From Algirhabdus cladophorae (GTDB lineage: Bacteria; Pseudomonadota; Alphaproteobacteria; Rhodobacterales; Rhodobacteraceae): a DNA stretch of 64,000 nucleotides. The stretch is taken from NCBI RefSeq assembly GCF_044772865.1, contig NZ_CP173029.1:2356001-2420000 (forward strand), in the 5' to 3' direction. Below, in pieces: positions 7,822 through 16,904 of the stretch (positions are counted from its first letter, which is position 1; the number at the start of each line of letters is the position of its first letter). The notes below the pieces were generated by a model that had not been told where the DNA came from, did no database searches, and saw only the letters and a list, made by a program, of their open reading frames with translations. Both the position numbers and the translations under genes were made by a program.

Positions 7822-9120
7822 ATGAGCGATCCAACAGGCCCAAAATACGGCTTTGAAACCCTGCAAATTCACGCGGGCGCACGGCCTGACCCGGCCACAG
7901 GCTCGCGGCAGACGCCGATCTATCAATCGACGGCTTTTGTGTTTCGCGACGCAGAACATGCCGCCGCCCTCTTTAACCTGCAAGAAGTGGGCTACATCTA
8001 CTCACGGTTGACCAACCCTACCGTGGCTGTTTTGCAAGAACGTATCGCCACATTGGAAGGCGGCGCTGGCGCCGTGTGCTGTTCCTCTGGCCATGCCGCC
8101 CAGATTATGGCGCTGTTCCCACTGATGGAACCGGGCCGCAACGTGGTTGTCTCGACCCGCCTTTATGGTGGGACCGTGACCCAGTTTAGCCAAACCATAA
8201 AACGCTTCGGATGGAGCGCGAAATTCGTCGACTTTGACGATCACGCCGCCATCAAAGACGCCATCGACGATGACACCCGCGCTGTGTTTTGTGAGGCCGT
8301 CGCCAACCCCGGTGGCCACATCAGCGATCTGGATGCGATCAGCGCGATCTCGGACGCCGCGGGCATTCCTTTGATCGTCGACAACACCACAGCCACGCCA
8401 TATCTGTGTCGCCCGATTGAACACGGGGCCACATTGGTCGTTCATTCCACAACGAAATACCTTACCGGTAATGGCACCGTCACCGGCGGCTGCGTTGTGG
8501 ACAGTGGCAAGTTTGACTGGGCCGCGAACGACAAATTCCCGTCGCTGTCGCAGCCTGAGCCTGCTTATCACGGGATGAAATTTGCCGAGACGTTTGGCCC
8601 ATTGGCCTTCACATTCCACGGCATCGCGATTGGCCTGCGTGATCTGGGCATGACCATGAACCCGCAAGGTGCCCATTATACTTTGATGGGGATTGAAACC
8701 CTGTCACTGCGCATGGAACGCCACGTGGAAAATGCCAAGAAAATCGCAGAATGGCTGGAAACCGATCCACGGGTTGATTACGTGACCTATGCTGGTTTGC
8801 CGTCCTCACCCTATTACAAGCTGATCGACAAGATCTGTCCCCGTGGGGCCGGTGCGTTGTTCACATTTGCTGTAAAGGGTGGCTATGAGGCCTGCGTGAA
8901 ACTGGTCGATAATCTGGAAATCTTTAGCCATGTTGCGAACTTGGGCGATGCGCGTTCTTTGATTATCCACTCGGCTAGCACGACCCACCGCCAATTGACC
9001 GCGGAACAGCAAAAGGCGGCAGGCGCTGCCCCAGAAGTTGTGCGCGTCAGCATTGGGATTGAAGATGCCGATGATCTGATCGCAGACCTTGATCAGGCCC
9101 TGGCCAAGTCAACATCGTAG
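7822..9120 (+). CDS. metY: O-acetylhomoserine aminocarboxypropyltransferase / sulfhydrylase
   Basis: A PLP enzyme that makes homocysteine from O-acetyl-L-homoserine and sulfide (methionine biosynthesis, cytoplasm). The 432-residue protein has the Cys/Met metabolism family layout: FETLQIHAGARPDPATGSRQTPIYQSTAF at the N terminus (with breaks), YSRLTNPT, the GAGAVCCSSGHAAQ phosphate-binding loop, IVDNT, and the PLP lysine K212 in HSTTKYLTGNG. The C-terminal half has HSASTTHRQL. The frame is open from 7615, but ATG 7822 with the strong AGGAGAG site at 7810-7816 is clearly the start. MetY rather than a cystathionine enzyme is favoured by length and the N-terminal motif. Confidence 0.93.
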   Translation: MSDPTGPKYGFETLQIHAGARPDPATGSRQTPIYQSTAFVFRDAEHAAALFNLQEVGYIYSRLTNPTVAVLQERIATLEGGAGAVCCSSGHAAQIMALFPLMEPGRNVVVSTRLYGGTVTQFSQTIKRFGWSAKFVDFDDHAAIKDAIDDDTRAVFCEAVANPGGHISDLDAISAISDAAGIPLIVDNTTATPYLCRPIEHGATLVVHSTTKYLTGNGTVTGGCVVDSGKFDWAANDKFPSLSQPEPAYHGMKFAETFGPLAFTFHGIAIGLRDLGMTMNPQGAHYTLMGIETLSLRMERHVENAKKIAEWLETDPRVDYVTYAGLPSSPYYKLIDKICPRGAGALFTFAVKGGYEACVKLVDNLEIFSHVANLGDARSLIIHSASTTHRQLTAEQQKAAGAAPEVVRVSIGIEDADDLIADLDQALAKSTS

Positions 9121-9150
9121 AATCTTAACGGTCTTGAACTATGCGTATCA

Positions 9151-9177
9151 GTAAAGGCGGCCATTGGCTGCCTTTAC
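9151..9177 (+). terminator. Hairpin after metY, probable terminator
   Basis: GTAAAGGC (9151-9158) and GCCTTTAC (9170-9177) are perfect arms; an inner GCC/GGC pair closes a three-base loop, giving about 12 paired positions. Only a short T-rich stretch follows, so termination strength is uncertain. Confidence 0.6.
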
Positions 9178-9305
9178 CCTGTTTAAACTGCCGTCTTTCT
9201 TTGCCGTGACAGCTGTTGTAACAATGGGTTAATAAAGAGTGAAAGTGTGTCAGATCAAAGCCCTAGACTTTGAGCGTTCCCAATGTTCCAAGGTGAAAGA
9301 CCGTT

Positions 9306-11801
9306 ATGAAGCCGTCCTTTGCATTATCCTTATCCGCTGATGGGATATTCCTGACGCAGAAGCTGCCCGATGGGTGGTATATCTTGGACAGTGTCGACCC
9401 GACGTCGGCTGATCTTAAGGCGGACATGGCTCAATTGCAGATCAAAGCTGCGCAAGCCAGCCCGGACCAGTTGCGCACCAAACTGATCATTCCAAACGAT
9501 CAAATCAAATATATCCAGATCCCGATCAATGCCAGCAGCGAAGCGCAGCGTCTTGATCAGATTCAAACCGCAGTCTCCGGTGCTACGCCCTATGCCCTCA
9601 ACGAGGTCAGCTTTGATTGGCGCATGAAAGGCGTCGACGCACAAATTGCGATTGTCGCCCGCGATACTCTGGCCGAGGCCGAAGGGTTTGCAAGCGACTT
9701 TGGCTTTGCGCCTGTGTGTTTTGTGGCCTCCCCCAACCAAGGCGAATTTGCAGGTGAGCCGTTTTTCGGCATGTCCAGCGGTGCAGCTGCCTATTTGCCT
9801 GAAGGCGAAACCGTAGAACGCGATGACAAGCCTGTGGTTCCCCTCGGCCCCTTGCCCGCGCCGCCCGAGCCGGATGTTTTGCAAGACGTCAACGTCAGTG
9901 CCGCAAGCGTTCCAGATCGTGAAGATGTGCCCAATATCTCGTTTTCCAGTACCCGCACGCAGCAGCCAGAAGCACCTGCAGCATCGCCTGCTTCAGCCTC
10001 CGACCTACCGCCTGAACCGCAGGTCGCGCGCCGCATCACCCTGAGTGATAGCGAAGCACAGCCGCTTGCGCCCGCGGCTGCCCCGCCCCCCCCTCCCGCC
10101 GGAGAGGCACCCAGCCTTGGCACGGCCTCACGGGATTTTCCACCGACCGCTGCAGTTGCACCAACAGCCTTCGCAGAACATCCTGCAGCCCCCTATAGTG
10201 CCCCACCTGTGACAGGACGATCCGCTGCGGCCTCGCCCGAGCAAGCAGCACCGGTAGCGCAATATGTCCCAAACCGCGCCGAGACGGCCACCGCTGTCGT
10301 GACACCAGATGTTGTGGCCCCTGCCGCCCCGGATTCGGATACGCCGAAAAAGGGGGGCATGTCCGGCTTAATGGCCAAGCGGCAATCCAAAAAGGCGCTC
10401 AAGAAACAAAATGCCGCTGTGGTTGCGGATGAGGCTGATAAATTCACTGTCTTTGGCGCTCGAAAATCACGTGACATCGGCGGCAAACCCAAATTTCTAG
10501 GCCTTATTCTGACCGGCGTTTTGCTGCTGTTTTTGGCGCTCGTCGCCATTTTCGCAGCCAATTGGGATAGTCCCGCAGTAAGTTGGCTGTTCGGTTCCGA
10601 GGGGGACACAACCGTTGCCGGAACGGCCCCCGCGCAACAGCCGGAAGACGCCGTTGTGATCAACGTCGCCGCCACGGATTTGGGTCTGACCCAAACCACA
10701 CCGCAAACACCGTCAGTCCTCAGCCAGCCCCTGCCAAACGCACCTACCGTCGTGACCTTGGACACGCAAGAGATTTACATCTCGTCCGGTATCTGGACCG
10801 CTAGCCCGGCATCACCGCAAGCGCCCGTTCAAATACCTGATGAGTTGAACGCGCTCTATGTGGCCTCAATTGACCCTATCATCGACATCTCAGACGCTGT
10901 TGCCCTGCCCGCGCGCCGCACACTGGGCACTGATGGGCCTTACACAGTGTTACAGGCGCCGTTGGCCGCGTCCGTATTATACGCGCTGAACCCACAGGGA
11001 TTGGTGATCGCCACGCCTGAAGGGGCTTTGACCCCAGATGGCTACCGCGTTTACGCTGGAAAACCCGTGTCTGTACCGTCTGAGCGCCCTGAATTTGAAG
11101 TTGAGATCGTTCAACCGATCGATCCGCGTGTTTTGGGGGTGCGGCCAAAGCTGCGCCCGGAGGGTATTTTTGAGCGCCGCCAACGCGAGGAACTTGGGGG
11201 CTATACGCGCATAGAACTGGCCAGTTTACGCCCGAAACTGCGCCCCGAAGGCCTGACCCCACTGCCTGAGGCAAGCCAGGCCACCAACCAAGCCACTGCA
11301 CAGGCCTTGGCTGAGGCCACAGAACAAAGCGCCTCGCTAGCCGATCCAGATGCAATAGACACCAACACCGATCCGCTGGTCTCCCAGCCCGCTGCAATCG
11401 GTGGTACCAAATTGGCTGTTGCCGCCAGCCGCATTCCCAAAAAGCGCCCTAATAATTTTGGCCGCACTGTTGCAAAACGTCTGGAACAAAACAAACAAAA
11501 CGATGCCCGTGTCGTTGCAACTGTTGCACCGCGCGCCATCAAACCTTCCGGCCCCATCAACAGTACCGTGGCGCGCAACGCCACCACGGCCAATGCCATC
11601 AGCCTCAACAAAATCAACCTGATCGGCGTGTTTGGGTCCACCAGCAGTCGCGAAGCCATGGTGCGGCTGCGCAATGGCCGGATGGTCAAAGTTCAGGCTG
11701 GCGACCGTTTGGATGGTGGCCGCGTGGCGGCTATCGGAGACGGCCAACTGCGCTATGTCAAAAATGGTCGAAATATCACGCTGAAGATGCCCAAGGGCTA
11801 A
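9306..11801 (+). CDS. Membrane protein with GspL/PilM-like N terminus and PilP/GspC-like C terminus
   Basis: An 831-residue protein of unknown function. Residues 1-165 (LSLSADGIFL, TKLIIPNDQIKYIQIP, GATPYALNEVSFDW, IAIVARDTLAEAEGFA) read like the actin-like cytoplasmic domain of GspL/PilM. Residues ~175-345 are a Pro/Ala-rich linker. One membrane helix lies at about 396-418, preceded by a Lys-rich segment. The periplasmic part contains two copies of RPKLRPEG (near 612 and 641) and a basic region. The last ~62 residues (INLIGVFGS..., VRLRNGRMVKVQAGDRLDGGRVAAIGDGQL) match the PilP/GspC homology-region pattern. It stands alone: no pilus or type II secretion genes are nearby. The domain reading is my inference from motifs; the gene is clearly real. 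Confidence 0.78.
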   Translation: MKPSFALSLSADGIFLTQKLPDGWYILDSVDPTSADLKADMAQLQIKAAQASPDQLRTKLIIPNDQIKYIQIPINASSEAQRLDQIQTAVSGATPYALNEVSFDWRMKGVDAQIAIVARDTLAEAEGFASDFGFAPVCFVASPNQGEFAGEPFFGMSSGAAAYLPEGETVERDDKPVVPLGPLPAPPEPDVLQDVNVSAASVPDREDVPNISFSSTRTQQPEAPAASPASASDLPPEPQVARRITLSDSEAQPLAPAAAPPPPPAGEAPSLGTASRDFPPTAAVAPTAFAEHPAAPYSAPPVTGRSAAASPEQAAPVAQYVPNRAETATAVVTPDVVAPAAPDSDTPKKGGMSGLMAKRQSKKALKKQNAAVVADEADKFTVFGARKSRDIGGKPKFLGLILTGVLLLFLALVAIFAANWDSPAVSWLFGSEGDTTVAGTAPAQQPEDAVVINVAATDLGLTQTTPQTPSVLSQPLPNAPTVVTLDTQEIYISSGIWTASPASPQAPVQIPDELNALYVASIDPIIDISDAVALPARRTLGTDGPYTVLQAPLAASVLYALNPQGLVIATPEGALTPDGYRVYAGKPVSVPSERPEFEVEIVQPIDPRVLGVRPKLRPEGIFERRQREELGGYTRIELASLRPKLRPEGLTPLPEASQATNQATAQALAEATEQSASLADPDAIDTNTDPLVSQPAAIGGTKLAVAASRIPKKRPNNFGRTVAKRLEQNKQNDARVVATVAPRAIKPSGPINSTVARNATTANAISLNKINLIGVFGSTSSREAMVRLRNGRMVKVQAGDRLDGGRVAAIGDGQLRYVKNGRNITLKMPKG

Positions 11802-12025
11802 CAAATCCTGCACAAAACGGGACCTTTGCGACTGCATCGATCCGAGCACTGCCCAATTTTACGGCATCACACCGCAAAGACCTGCGCTATCTGTCGAACA
11901 TTCTAATGCGGGCCTGCCAAAACAGGGGAACTTAACCTATTTGGGTCCAGACTGCGCGTGTTTGGGCTGGCCGCATTGACGCTTCGCAAGTACCCTTGTG
12001 AAATCTCCACGCCTATGAGGTGCGC

Positions 12026-13912
12026 ATGACCGAGTTCCTGATCCAAGCCTGTATCTATCTGGGCGCCGCCGTCATAGCGGTTCCGCTCGCCGCGCGGCTG
12101 GGGCTAGGATCCGTTTTGGGATATCTGATGGCTGGCATCGTGATTGGCCCTGTTTTGGGACTTGTCGGTGCCGAAACAACCGATCTGCAGCATTTTGCCG
12201 AATTTGGCGTGGTGATGATGCTGTTTTTGATCGGGCTTGAGCTTGAGCCGCGCGCGCTTTGGGACATGCGAGACCGCTTAATCGGATTGGGCGGCTTACA
12301 AGTCTCGCTGACAACAGGTCTGATCATGGGCGGCGCTATGATTTTGGGGTTAGAATGGAAAACAGCCCTCGCGGTGGGCCTGATATTTGCATTGTCCTCA
12401 ACGGCTATCGTGTTGCAGACCCTTAATGAAAAAGGGTTGATGCAAACCGGCGGAGGCCGTTCAACCTTCTCGGTATTGCTGACGCAAGATATCGCTGTGA
12501 TCCCGATGCTGGCCCTCTTGCCGCTATTGGCTGTCGTCAGCCCCGTCACAATCTCGGCCGATGGATCATTGAAAACCGCAGCCCACGCTGAGGATGCCCA
12601 CCACACAATTTCCTTGGTCGAAGGCCTGCCCGCATGGGGCGTGACCCTTGTTACATTAGGGGCTGTGGGCGTGGTGATTTTGGCAGGTGTGTTCCTGACC
12701 CGCCCACTGTTTCGCTATATTCACATGGCTAAATTGCGCGAAATTCATACGGCAACAGGGCTTTTGTTGGTAGTTGCCATCGCCGTTTTGATGTCGATGG
12801 TCGGCCTGTCCGCGGCTTTGGGCACTTTCCTTGCAGGCGTCGTTTTGGCCAATTCCGAGTTCCGTCACGAATTGGAAAGCGATCTTGCGCCGTTCAAAGG
12901 CCTTCTGCTGGGTCTCTTTTTTATCACCGTGGGCGCAGGCATAAACTTTACCCTGCTCTTTGGTGCACCGGTTCTGATCCTTGCGCTTACCGTTGGCGTT
13001 ATCGCGATCAAAGGCGGCGTCTTATTTATTCTTGGTCTGCTGTTCAAACTCAAGGGCCGCGATCAATGGTTGTTTACGCTTGGCTTGGCCCAAGCTGGCG
13101 AATTTGGCTTTGTGTTGATTAGCTTTTCTTTGCAACAAAACGTCTTGCCCCAATCCCTATCCGAGACTTTGCTGCTGGTCATTGCCCTGTCGATGCTGGT
13201 CACGCCTTTGCTGTTTATTCTCTACGAGATGATGACCAAAAATATGGCCGACACCAACGCCCATATCGAACCAGATGAAATTGATGAAGAAAATCAAATA
13301 ATTATCGCTGGGGTCGGGCGCTTTGGCCAAGTGGTCAATCGTATGGTCCAAAATTCGGGCTTTCGGGCCACTGTGCTGGACCACAACCTTGACACCATCA
13401 ATTTGCTACGAAAATTCGGGCTTAAGGGGTTTTTTGGCGATCCAACCCGCCCTGATTTGCTGCACTCAGCTGGGCTGGATACGGCCAAGGTTCTGATTGT
13501 GTCTGTGGACGACAAAAACGCCGCCACCCAGATCGTAAAATATGCGCGCAAACACCGCCCCGACCTGCATATCGTGGCACGCGCCTATGACCGGGTGCAT
13601 GTCTATCAATTGTTTGCAGCGGGCGCAGACGACATTGTGCGCGAGATGTTTGATGCCTCGCTGCGGGCGGGCCGTTACGCCCTTGAGGCCATGGGCCTCA
13701 GCGAATTTGAGGCGCACGAGGCTGAGGTCAATTTCTACAAATTGGATCGTGCCGCTGTCAAAGACCTGGCACAGCTTTACGATCCGAACATCCCAATCTT
13801 GGAAAATGGACCCTATATAGAGCGCGCCAAAGAGATGAACCGCGATCTTGAGACAGCCTTGGCAGGCCAAACCCAAAACCCCGACGGCGAACCCGAAAAT
13901 CAAAAAGCTTAG
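12026..13912 (+). CDS. CPA2 family monovalent cation:proton antiporter with TrkA-N domain (KefB/KefC-like)
   Basis: A 628-residue inner-membrane antiporter. About residues 1-400 hold 12 or so hydrophobic helices with GSVLGYLMAGIVIGP, FLIGLELEPRALW and FALSSTAIVLQTL, the Na+/H+ exchanger fold; residues ~420-560 are a RCK/TrkA-N nucleotide-binding domain starting IIAGVGRFGQVVNRMV with an acidic D at the end of the second strand. Kef systems export K+ in exchange for H+ and are gated by NAD(H)/glutathione adducts. No kefF/kefG ancillary gene is adjacent. I chose ATG 12026, five bases after GAGG, over GTG 12020. The stop overlaps convergent cobT by four bases. Confidence 0.88.
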   Translation: MTEFLIQACIYLGAAVIAVPLAARLGLGSVLGYLMAGIVIGPVLGLVGAETTDLQHFAEFGVVMMLFLIGLELEPRALWDMRDRLIGLGGLQVSLTTGLIMGGAMILGLEWKTALAVGLIFALSSTAIVLQTLNEKGLMQTGGGRSTFSVLLTQDIAVIPMLALLPLLAVVSPVTISADGSLKTAAHAEDAHHTISLVEGLPAWGVTLVTLGAVGVVILAGVFLTRPLFRYIHMAKLREIHTATGLLLVVAIAVLMSMVGLSAALGTFLAGVVLANSEFRHELESDLAPFKGLLLGLFFITVGAGINFTLLFGAPVLILALTVGVIAIKGGVLFILGLLFKLKGRDQWLFTLGLAQAGEFGFVLISFSLQQNVLPQSLSETLLLVIALSMLVTPLLFILYEMMTKNMADTNAHIEPDEIDEENQIIIAGVGRFGQVVNRMVQNSGFRATVLDHNLDTINLLRKFGLKGFFGDPTRPDLLHSAGLDTAKVLIVSVDDKNAATQIVKYARKHRPDLHIVARAYDRVHVYQLFAAGADDIVREMFDASLRAGRYALEAMGLSEFEAHEAEVNFYKLDRAAVKDLAQLYDPNIPILENGPYIERAKEMNRDLETALAGQTQNPDGEPENQKA

Positions 13913-14919
13913 GCGTCGCTGACCCCTGCCTCGGCGAAGGTCGCCATGCCCGAATGGCAGGCCACGGCAGCTTTGACGATGTTCATGGCAAGGGCCGCAC
14001 CGGATCCTTCACCCAACCGGAGATCAAGCGAGACCAATGGCTGTTTGCCCAAGGCCTCCAACATACGACCATGGGCGCCTTCTGCGCTGAGGTGCCCCGC
14101 AATCACGTGGTCCAAGGCGCCAGATTGCGCCTTGTGCAGACAGCTTGCAGCGGCTGTGCAAATAAACCCATCCATGACAACAGGGATGCGGTGGTGGCGC
14201 GCGCTGGCAATAGCACCAGCCATCGCCGCCAACTCACGTCCGCCCAAACAGCGCAATACCTGCAAAGGGTTGTCTGTGGCATGACGGGTCAGACCCTGGG
14301 TCACAACCTGCGCCTTTAGCTGCATACCGGCATCATCCACTCCGGTACCACGCCCGACCCAATCCGCGGCCACACCACCAAACAGAGCAGCACCAATCGC
14401 GGCCGCCGGCGTCGTGTTGCCAATGCCCATCTCGCCCACGGCCAACAAGTCAGCCGAGGGATCAACGGCGTTCCAGCCTGTGCTGAGGGCTGCGATTACC
14501 TCAGCTTCAGTCATAGCAGGGGCGGTGGTGAAATCCGCCGTTGGCCTGTCCAATTCCAAAGCATGCACATCCAGTTTTGCACCGACCACCGTACTCAGCT
14601 GGTTTATCGCCGCACCACCATGCTGAAAATTCAACACCATTTGCTCTGTCACTTCTGCGGGAAAGGCTGACACACCCTGTGCAGTAACCCCATGATTTCC
14701 GGCGAAAATAATAACCTGAGGCGTTTCAACATGAGGCTTATCCGTTCCCTGCCATCCGGCCATCCAGACAGCGATGTCTTCCAAGCGCCCCAAGGCAGCG
14801 GGCGGTTTGGTCAACTGCATATTGCGTGCTTCGGCCGCTTCCTGCGCCCGTACATCTGGCCCGCTTTGCGCGGCAAGAACCGCTTGAAAGTCGTCTAAAG
14901 TCGCGAAAGGAGCCGTCAT
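13909..14919 (-). CDS. cobT: Nicotinate-nucleotide--dimethylbenzimidazole phosphoribosyltransferase
   Basis: CobT makes alpha-ribazole 5'-phosphate from nicotinate mononucleotide and 5,6-dimethylbenzimidazole for the lower ligand of cobalamin. The 336-residue protein has normal family length and motifs: LGRLEDIAVWMAGWQ, IFAGNHGV, VNFQHGGAAINQL-type segment, VGEMGIGNTTPAAAI, GRGTGVDD and LDLRLGEGSGAALAM with the catalytic glutamate. It is divergent from cobS with 76 bases between starts. I found no cobalamin riboswitch in that gap. The 3' end overlaps the antiporter gene. Confidence 0.96.
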   Translation of the reverse strand: MTAPFATLDDFQAVLAAQSGPDVRAQEAAEARNMQLTKPPAALGRLEDIAVWMAGWQGTDKPHVETPQVIIFAGNHGVTAQGVSAFPAEVTEQMVLNFQHGGAAINQLSTVVGAKLDVHALELDRPTADFTTAPAMTEAEVIAALSTGWNAVDPSADLLAVGEMGIGNTTPAAAIGAALFGGVAADWVGRGTGVDDAGMQLKAQVVTQGLTRHATDNPLQVLRCLGGRELAAMAGAIASARHHRIPVVMDGFICTAAASCLHKAQSGALDHVIAGHLSAEGAHGRMLEALGKQPLVSLDLRLGEGSGAALAMNIVKAAVACHSGMATFAEAGVSDA

Positions 14920-14995
14920 CGTAGCCTCGTTGTCAAAACATCAGGTTTTGTTTAACCACTCGGGATGGCGCTGCAACAGTGGAAAGGTCATTTGA

Positions 14996-15766
14996 ATGGC
15001 ACAAAACGACATTGCCAAGTTTGATCTGTCTGATTTGGCGGCGGCCCTTGGCTTGCTCAGCAGGTTGCCTGTCAAAGTGGACTTTGACCGCGCCCAATTG
15101 CGTGGCGCGCGCGCAGTTTGGGCCTATCCTTTGGTCGGCGTTGTGATCGGCGCTTTGGCGGGTCTGGTGGGGACTTTGGCGCATTTCATCGGAGTGCCCC
15201 CCATGGCAACAGCGGCCTTAATGGTCGCCTGCAGTGCCATCACAACTGGTGCTATGCACGAAGACGGATTGGCCGATAGTGCCGACGGCCTGTGGGGAGG
15301 CTGGGACAAGGAACACCGGCTGAAAATCATGAAGGACAGCTATACCGGGGTCTACGGCGTGGTCGCTATTGGGCTGAGCCTAATCCTGCGGGTCAGCCTT
15401 TTGGCAGCTCTGGTGGACCAGATAAACCTTATCGTTCTGGGCATCGGCGTTGGGGCCCTCAGCCGCGCACCTATGGTGGCCCTCATGCACTGGTTGCCCA
15501 ACGCGCGGGACGAAGGGTTATCCGCCTCAGTCGGCAGCGCACCTGCCCCCCAAACCTATGCGGCCTTGGCGTTGGGAACCGGCATCGCTATCTTGTGCTT
15601 TGGGTCATCATGCCTTGCAATACTTATCGGTACCGCAGTCGTCACCACATTTTGGGCCGGCATCGCCAAGGCCAAAATCCAAGGGCAAACTGGCGATATT
15701 CTTGGAGCCGGCCAGCAACTTTCGGCGATAGCAGCACTCTTATGCATAAGCGCCGCTCTGCACTAA
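14996..15766 (+). CDS. cobS: Adenosylcobinamide-GDP ribazoletransferase (cobalamin synthase)
   Basis: CobS joins adenosylcobinamide-GDP and alpha-ribazole(-5'-phosphate) at the inner membrane, the last assembly step of vitamin B12. The 256-residue protein has LLSRLPVKVD near the N terminus, YPLVGVVIGALAG, the signature MHEDGLADSADGLWGG, and KIMKDSYTGVYG (split motif), followed by several membrane helices. Motif HEDGLADxxDG is diagnostic. It pairs divergently with cobT, completing the lower-ligand branch. Transcription ends at the strong hairpin region shared with carD. Confidence 0.96.
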   Translation: MAQNDIAKFDLSDLAAALGLLSRLPVKVDFDRAQLRGARAVWAYPLVGVVIGALAGLVGTLAHFIGVPPMATAALMVACSAITTGAMHEDGLADSADGLWGGWDKEHRLKIMKDSYTGVYGVVAIGLSLILRVSLLAALVDQINLIVLGIGVGALSRAPMVALMHWLPNARDEGLSASVGSAPAPQTYAALALGTGIAILCFGSSCLAILIGTAVVTTFWAGIAKAKIQGQTGDILGAGQQLSAIAALLCISAALH

Positions 15767-15772
15767 CGCTTT

Positions 15773-15807
15773 GAAAATCAAAAGGGCCCAGCGTCGCCGC
15801 TGGGCCC
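15773..15807 (-). terminator. Strong hairpin between convergent cobS and carD
   Basis: Ten-base perfect stem GGGCCCAGCG (15784-15793) / CGCTGGGCCC (15798-15807) with a TCGC loop. On the minus strand it is followed by TTTTGATTTT, fitting a carD terminator; on the plus strand it is followed by a few bases then TT, so it may also serve cobS. Confidence 0.88.
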
Positions 15808-15829
15808 CCTTAAAAAATGGCTGTCGCGA

Positions 15830-16345
15830 TTAAGCCGCTGTCACCCGCGATTGCAGGACGTCCGTGACTTCTTGACCAGCGGTGCCTTCGTCCGCACCGC
15901 TCACAGCGGCGACTTCGCGGGTCAGGCGTTCCAAAGCCGCTTCGTAAAGCTGGCGTTCGGAATAACTTTGCTCGCGTTGGTCGTCGTTGCGGTGCAAATC
16001 GCGCACGACCTCGGCGATAGCAATCAAATCGCCCGAGTTGATCTTTTGCTCGTATTCCTGCGCACGGCGCGACCACATGGCCCGTTTGACCTTGGCCTTC
16101 CCTTTGAGGATTTTCATACACTGGCTGACGATATCGGGGCTCGACAGCGCGCGCATGCCAACTTCGGTGGCTTTGTGCGTCGGAACACGCAATGTCATCT
16201 TGTCCTTCTCGAACGCAATCACAAACAGTTCCAGTTCAAATCCGGCCACTTCTTGTTCCTCGATGGATACGATCTTGCCCACACCATGGGCCGGGTAGAC
16301 GACGAAATCGTTGGGGCTGAAGGGGGATTTTTTCGACTTACTCAT
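15830..16345 (-). CDS. carD: CarD family transcriptional regulator
   Basis: CarD-type proteins bind the RNA polymerase beta subunit through a Tudor-like domain and stabilise open promoter complexes. The 171-residue product has the RNAP interaction domain at the N terminus (FVVYPAHGVGKIVSIEEQE split, then FVIAFEKDKMTLRVPTHKA) and a helical C-terminal DNA-contact domain (LSSPD, KGKAKVKRAMWSRRAQEYEQK with breaks, IAEVVRDLHRNDDQREQSYSERQLYEAALERL). In alphaproteobacteria CdnL/CarD supports rRNA and ribosomal gene expression. It is separated from fdxA by about 170 bases without a recognisable gene. Confidence 0.94.
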   Translation of the reverse strand: MSKSKKSPFSPNDFVVYPAHGVGKIVSIEEQEVAGFELELFVIAFEKDKMTLRVPTHKATEVGMRALSSPDIVSQCMKILKGKAKVKRAMWSRRAQEYEQKINSGDLIAIAEVVRDLHRNDDQREQSYSERQLYEAALERLTREVAAVSGADEGTAGQEVTDVLQSRVTAA

Positions 16346-16514
16346 AAAGGGTCCTTCCTTTGGCAGCGCGGTGTCTCAAGCGACAAAAAACCCGACCGGT
16401 CCAATGGAATCCAGTCAGGCGCGCTGTATGTCTCGCAATGATATCCCGCACAATATAGCACAAGAATCGCTCATTTAGAAGGGCAACCCTGCAAATGCTT
16501 GAACTGAAGGGGCT

Positions 16515-16853
16515 TTAGCCACCCTCGCCCGGTGCTTCGGAGAAATATTTCTCCAACTTACCCTCTTCGCCGTCGCGCTCTTCTGCGTTGGGCAGCGGGT
16601 CTTTCTTGGTGATGATCACGGGCCATTTTTCGGAATATTTGCGGTTGAACTCGACCCATTTGTCCATGTCCGGCTCGGTATCCGGACGGATCGCATCCGC
16701 GGGGCATTCTGGTTCGCATACACCACAATCGATGCATTCATCTGGGTGGATCACCAGCATGTTTTCGCCTTCGTAAAAGCAATCAACGGGGCAGACTTCA
16801 ACACAGTCAGTGTACTTACACGAAATACAGGCATCATTCACGATATAGGTCAT
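16515..16853 (-). CDS. fdxA: Seven-iron ferredoxin FdxA
   Basis: A 112-residue ferredoxin that carries one [3Fe-4S] and one [4Fe-4S] cluster. Visible cysteines: C9, C12 and C17 with C21-P near the N terminus, then the CIDCGVCEPECP block around 40-50. The pattern and length match the FdxA (Azotobacter FdI-like) family common in alphaproteobacteria. Residues after ~60 form the usual C-terminal extension (WVEFNRKYSEKWPVIT-type). Its electron partner is not indicated. It follows the S4-domain gene on the same strand after about 50 bases and may be co-transcribed with it. Confidence 0.94.
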   Translation of the reverse strand: MTYIVNDACISCKYTDCVEVCPVDCFYEGENMLVIHPDECIDCGVCEPECPADAIRPDTEPDMDKWVEFNRKYSEKWPVIITKKDPLPNAEERDGEEGKLEKYFSEAPGEGG

Positions 16854-16904
16854 ATCAAGGCTTCCAAATTCAGGTTTGCGGCATTGCTAGACCGTCCGCT
16901 GGCA

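Noticed and set aside
14920..14995. Cobalamin riboswitch in the cobT-cobS gap
   Set aside because: Only 76 bases, no B12-box or characteristic stems found.
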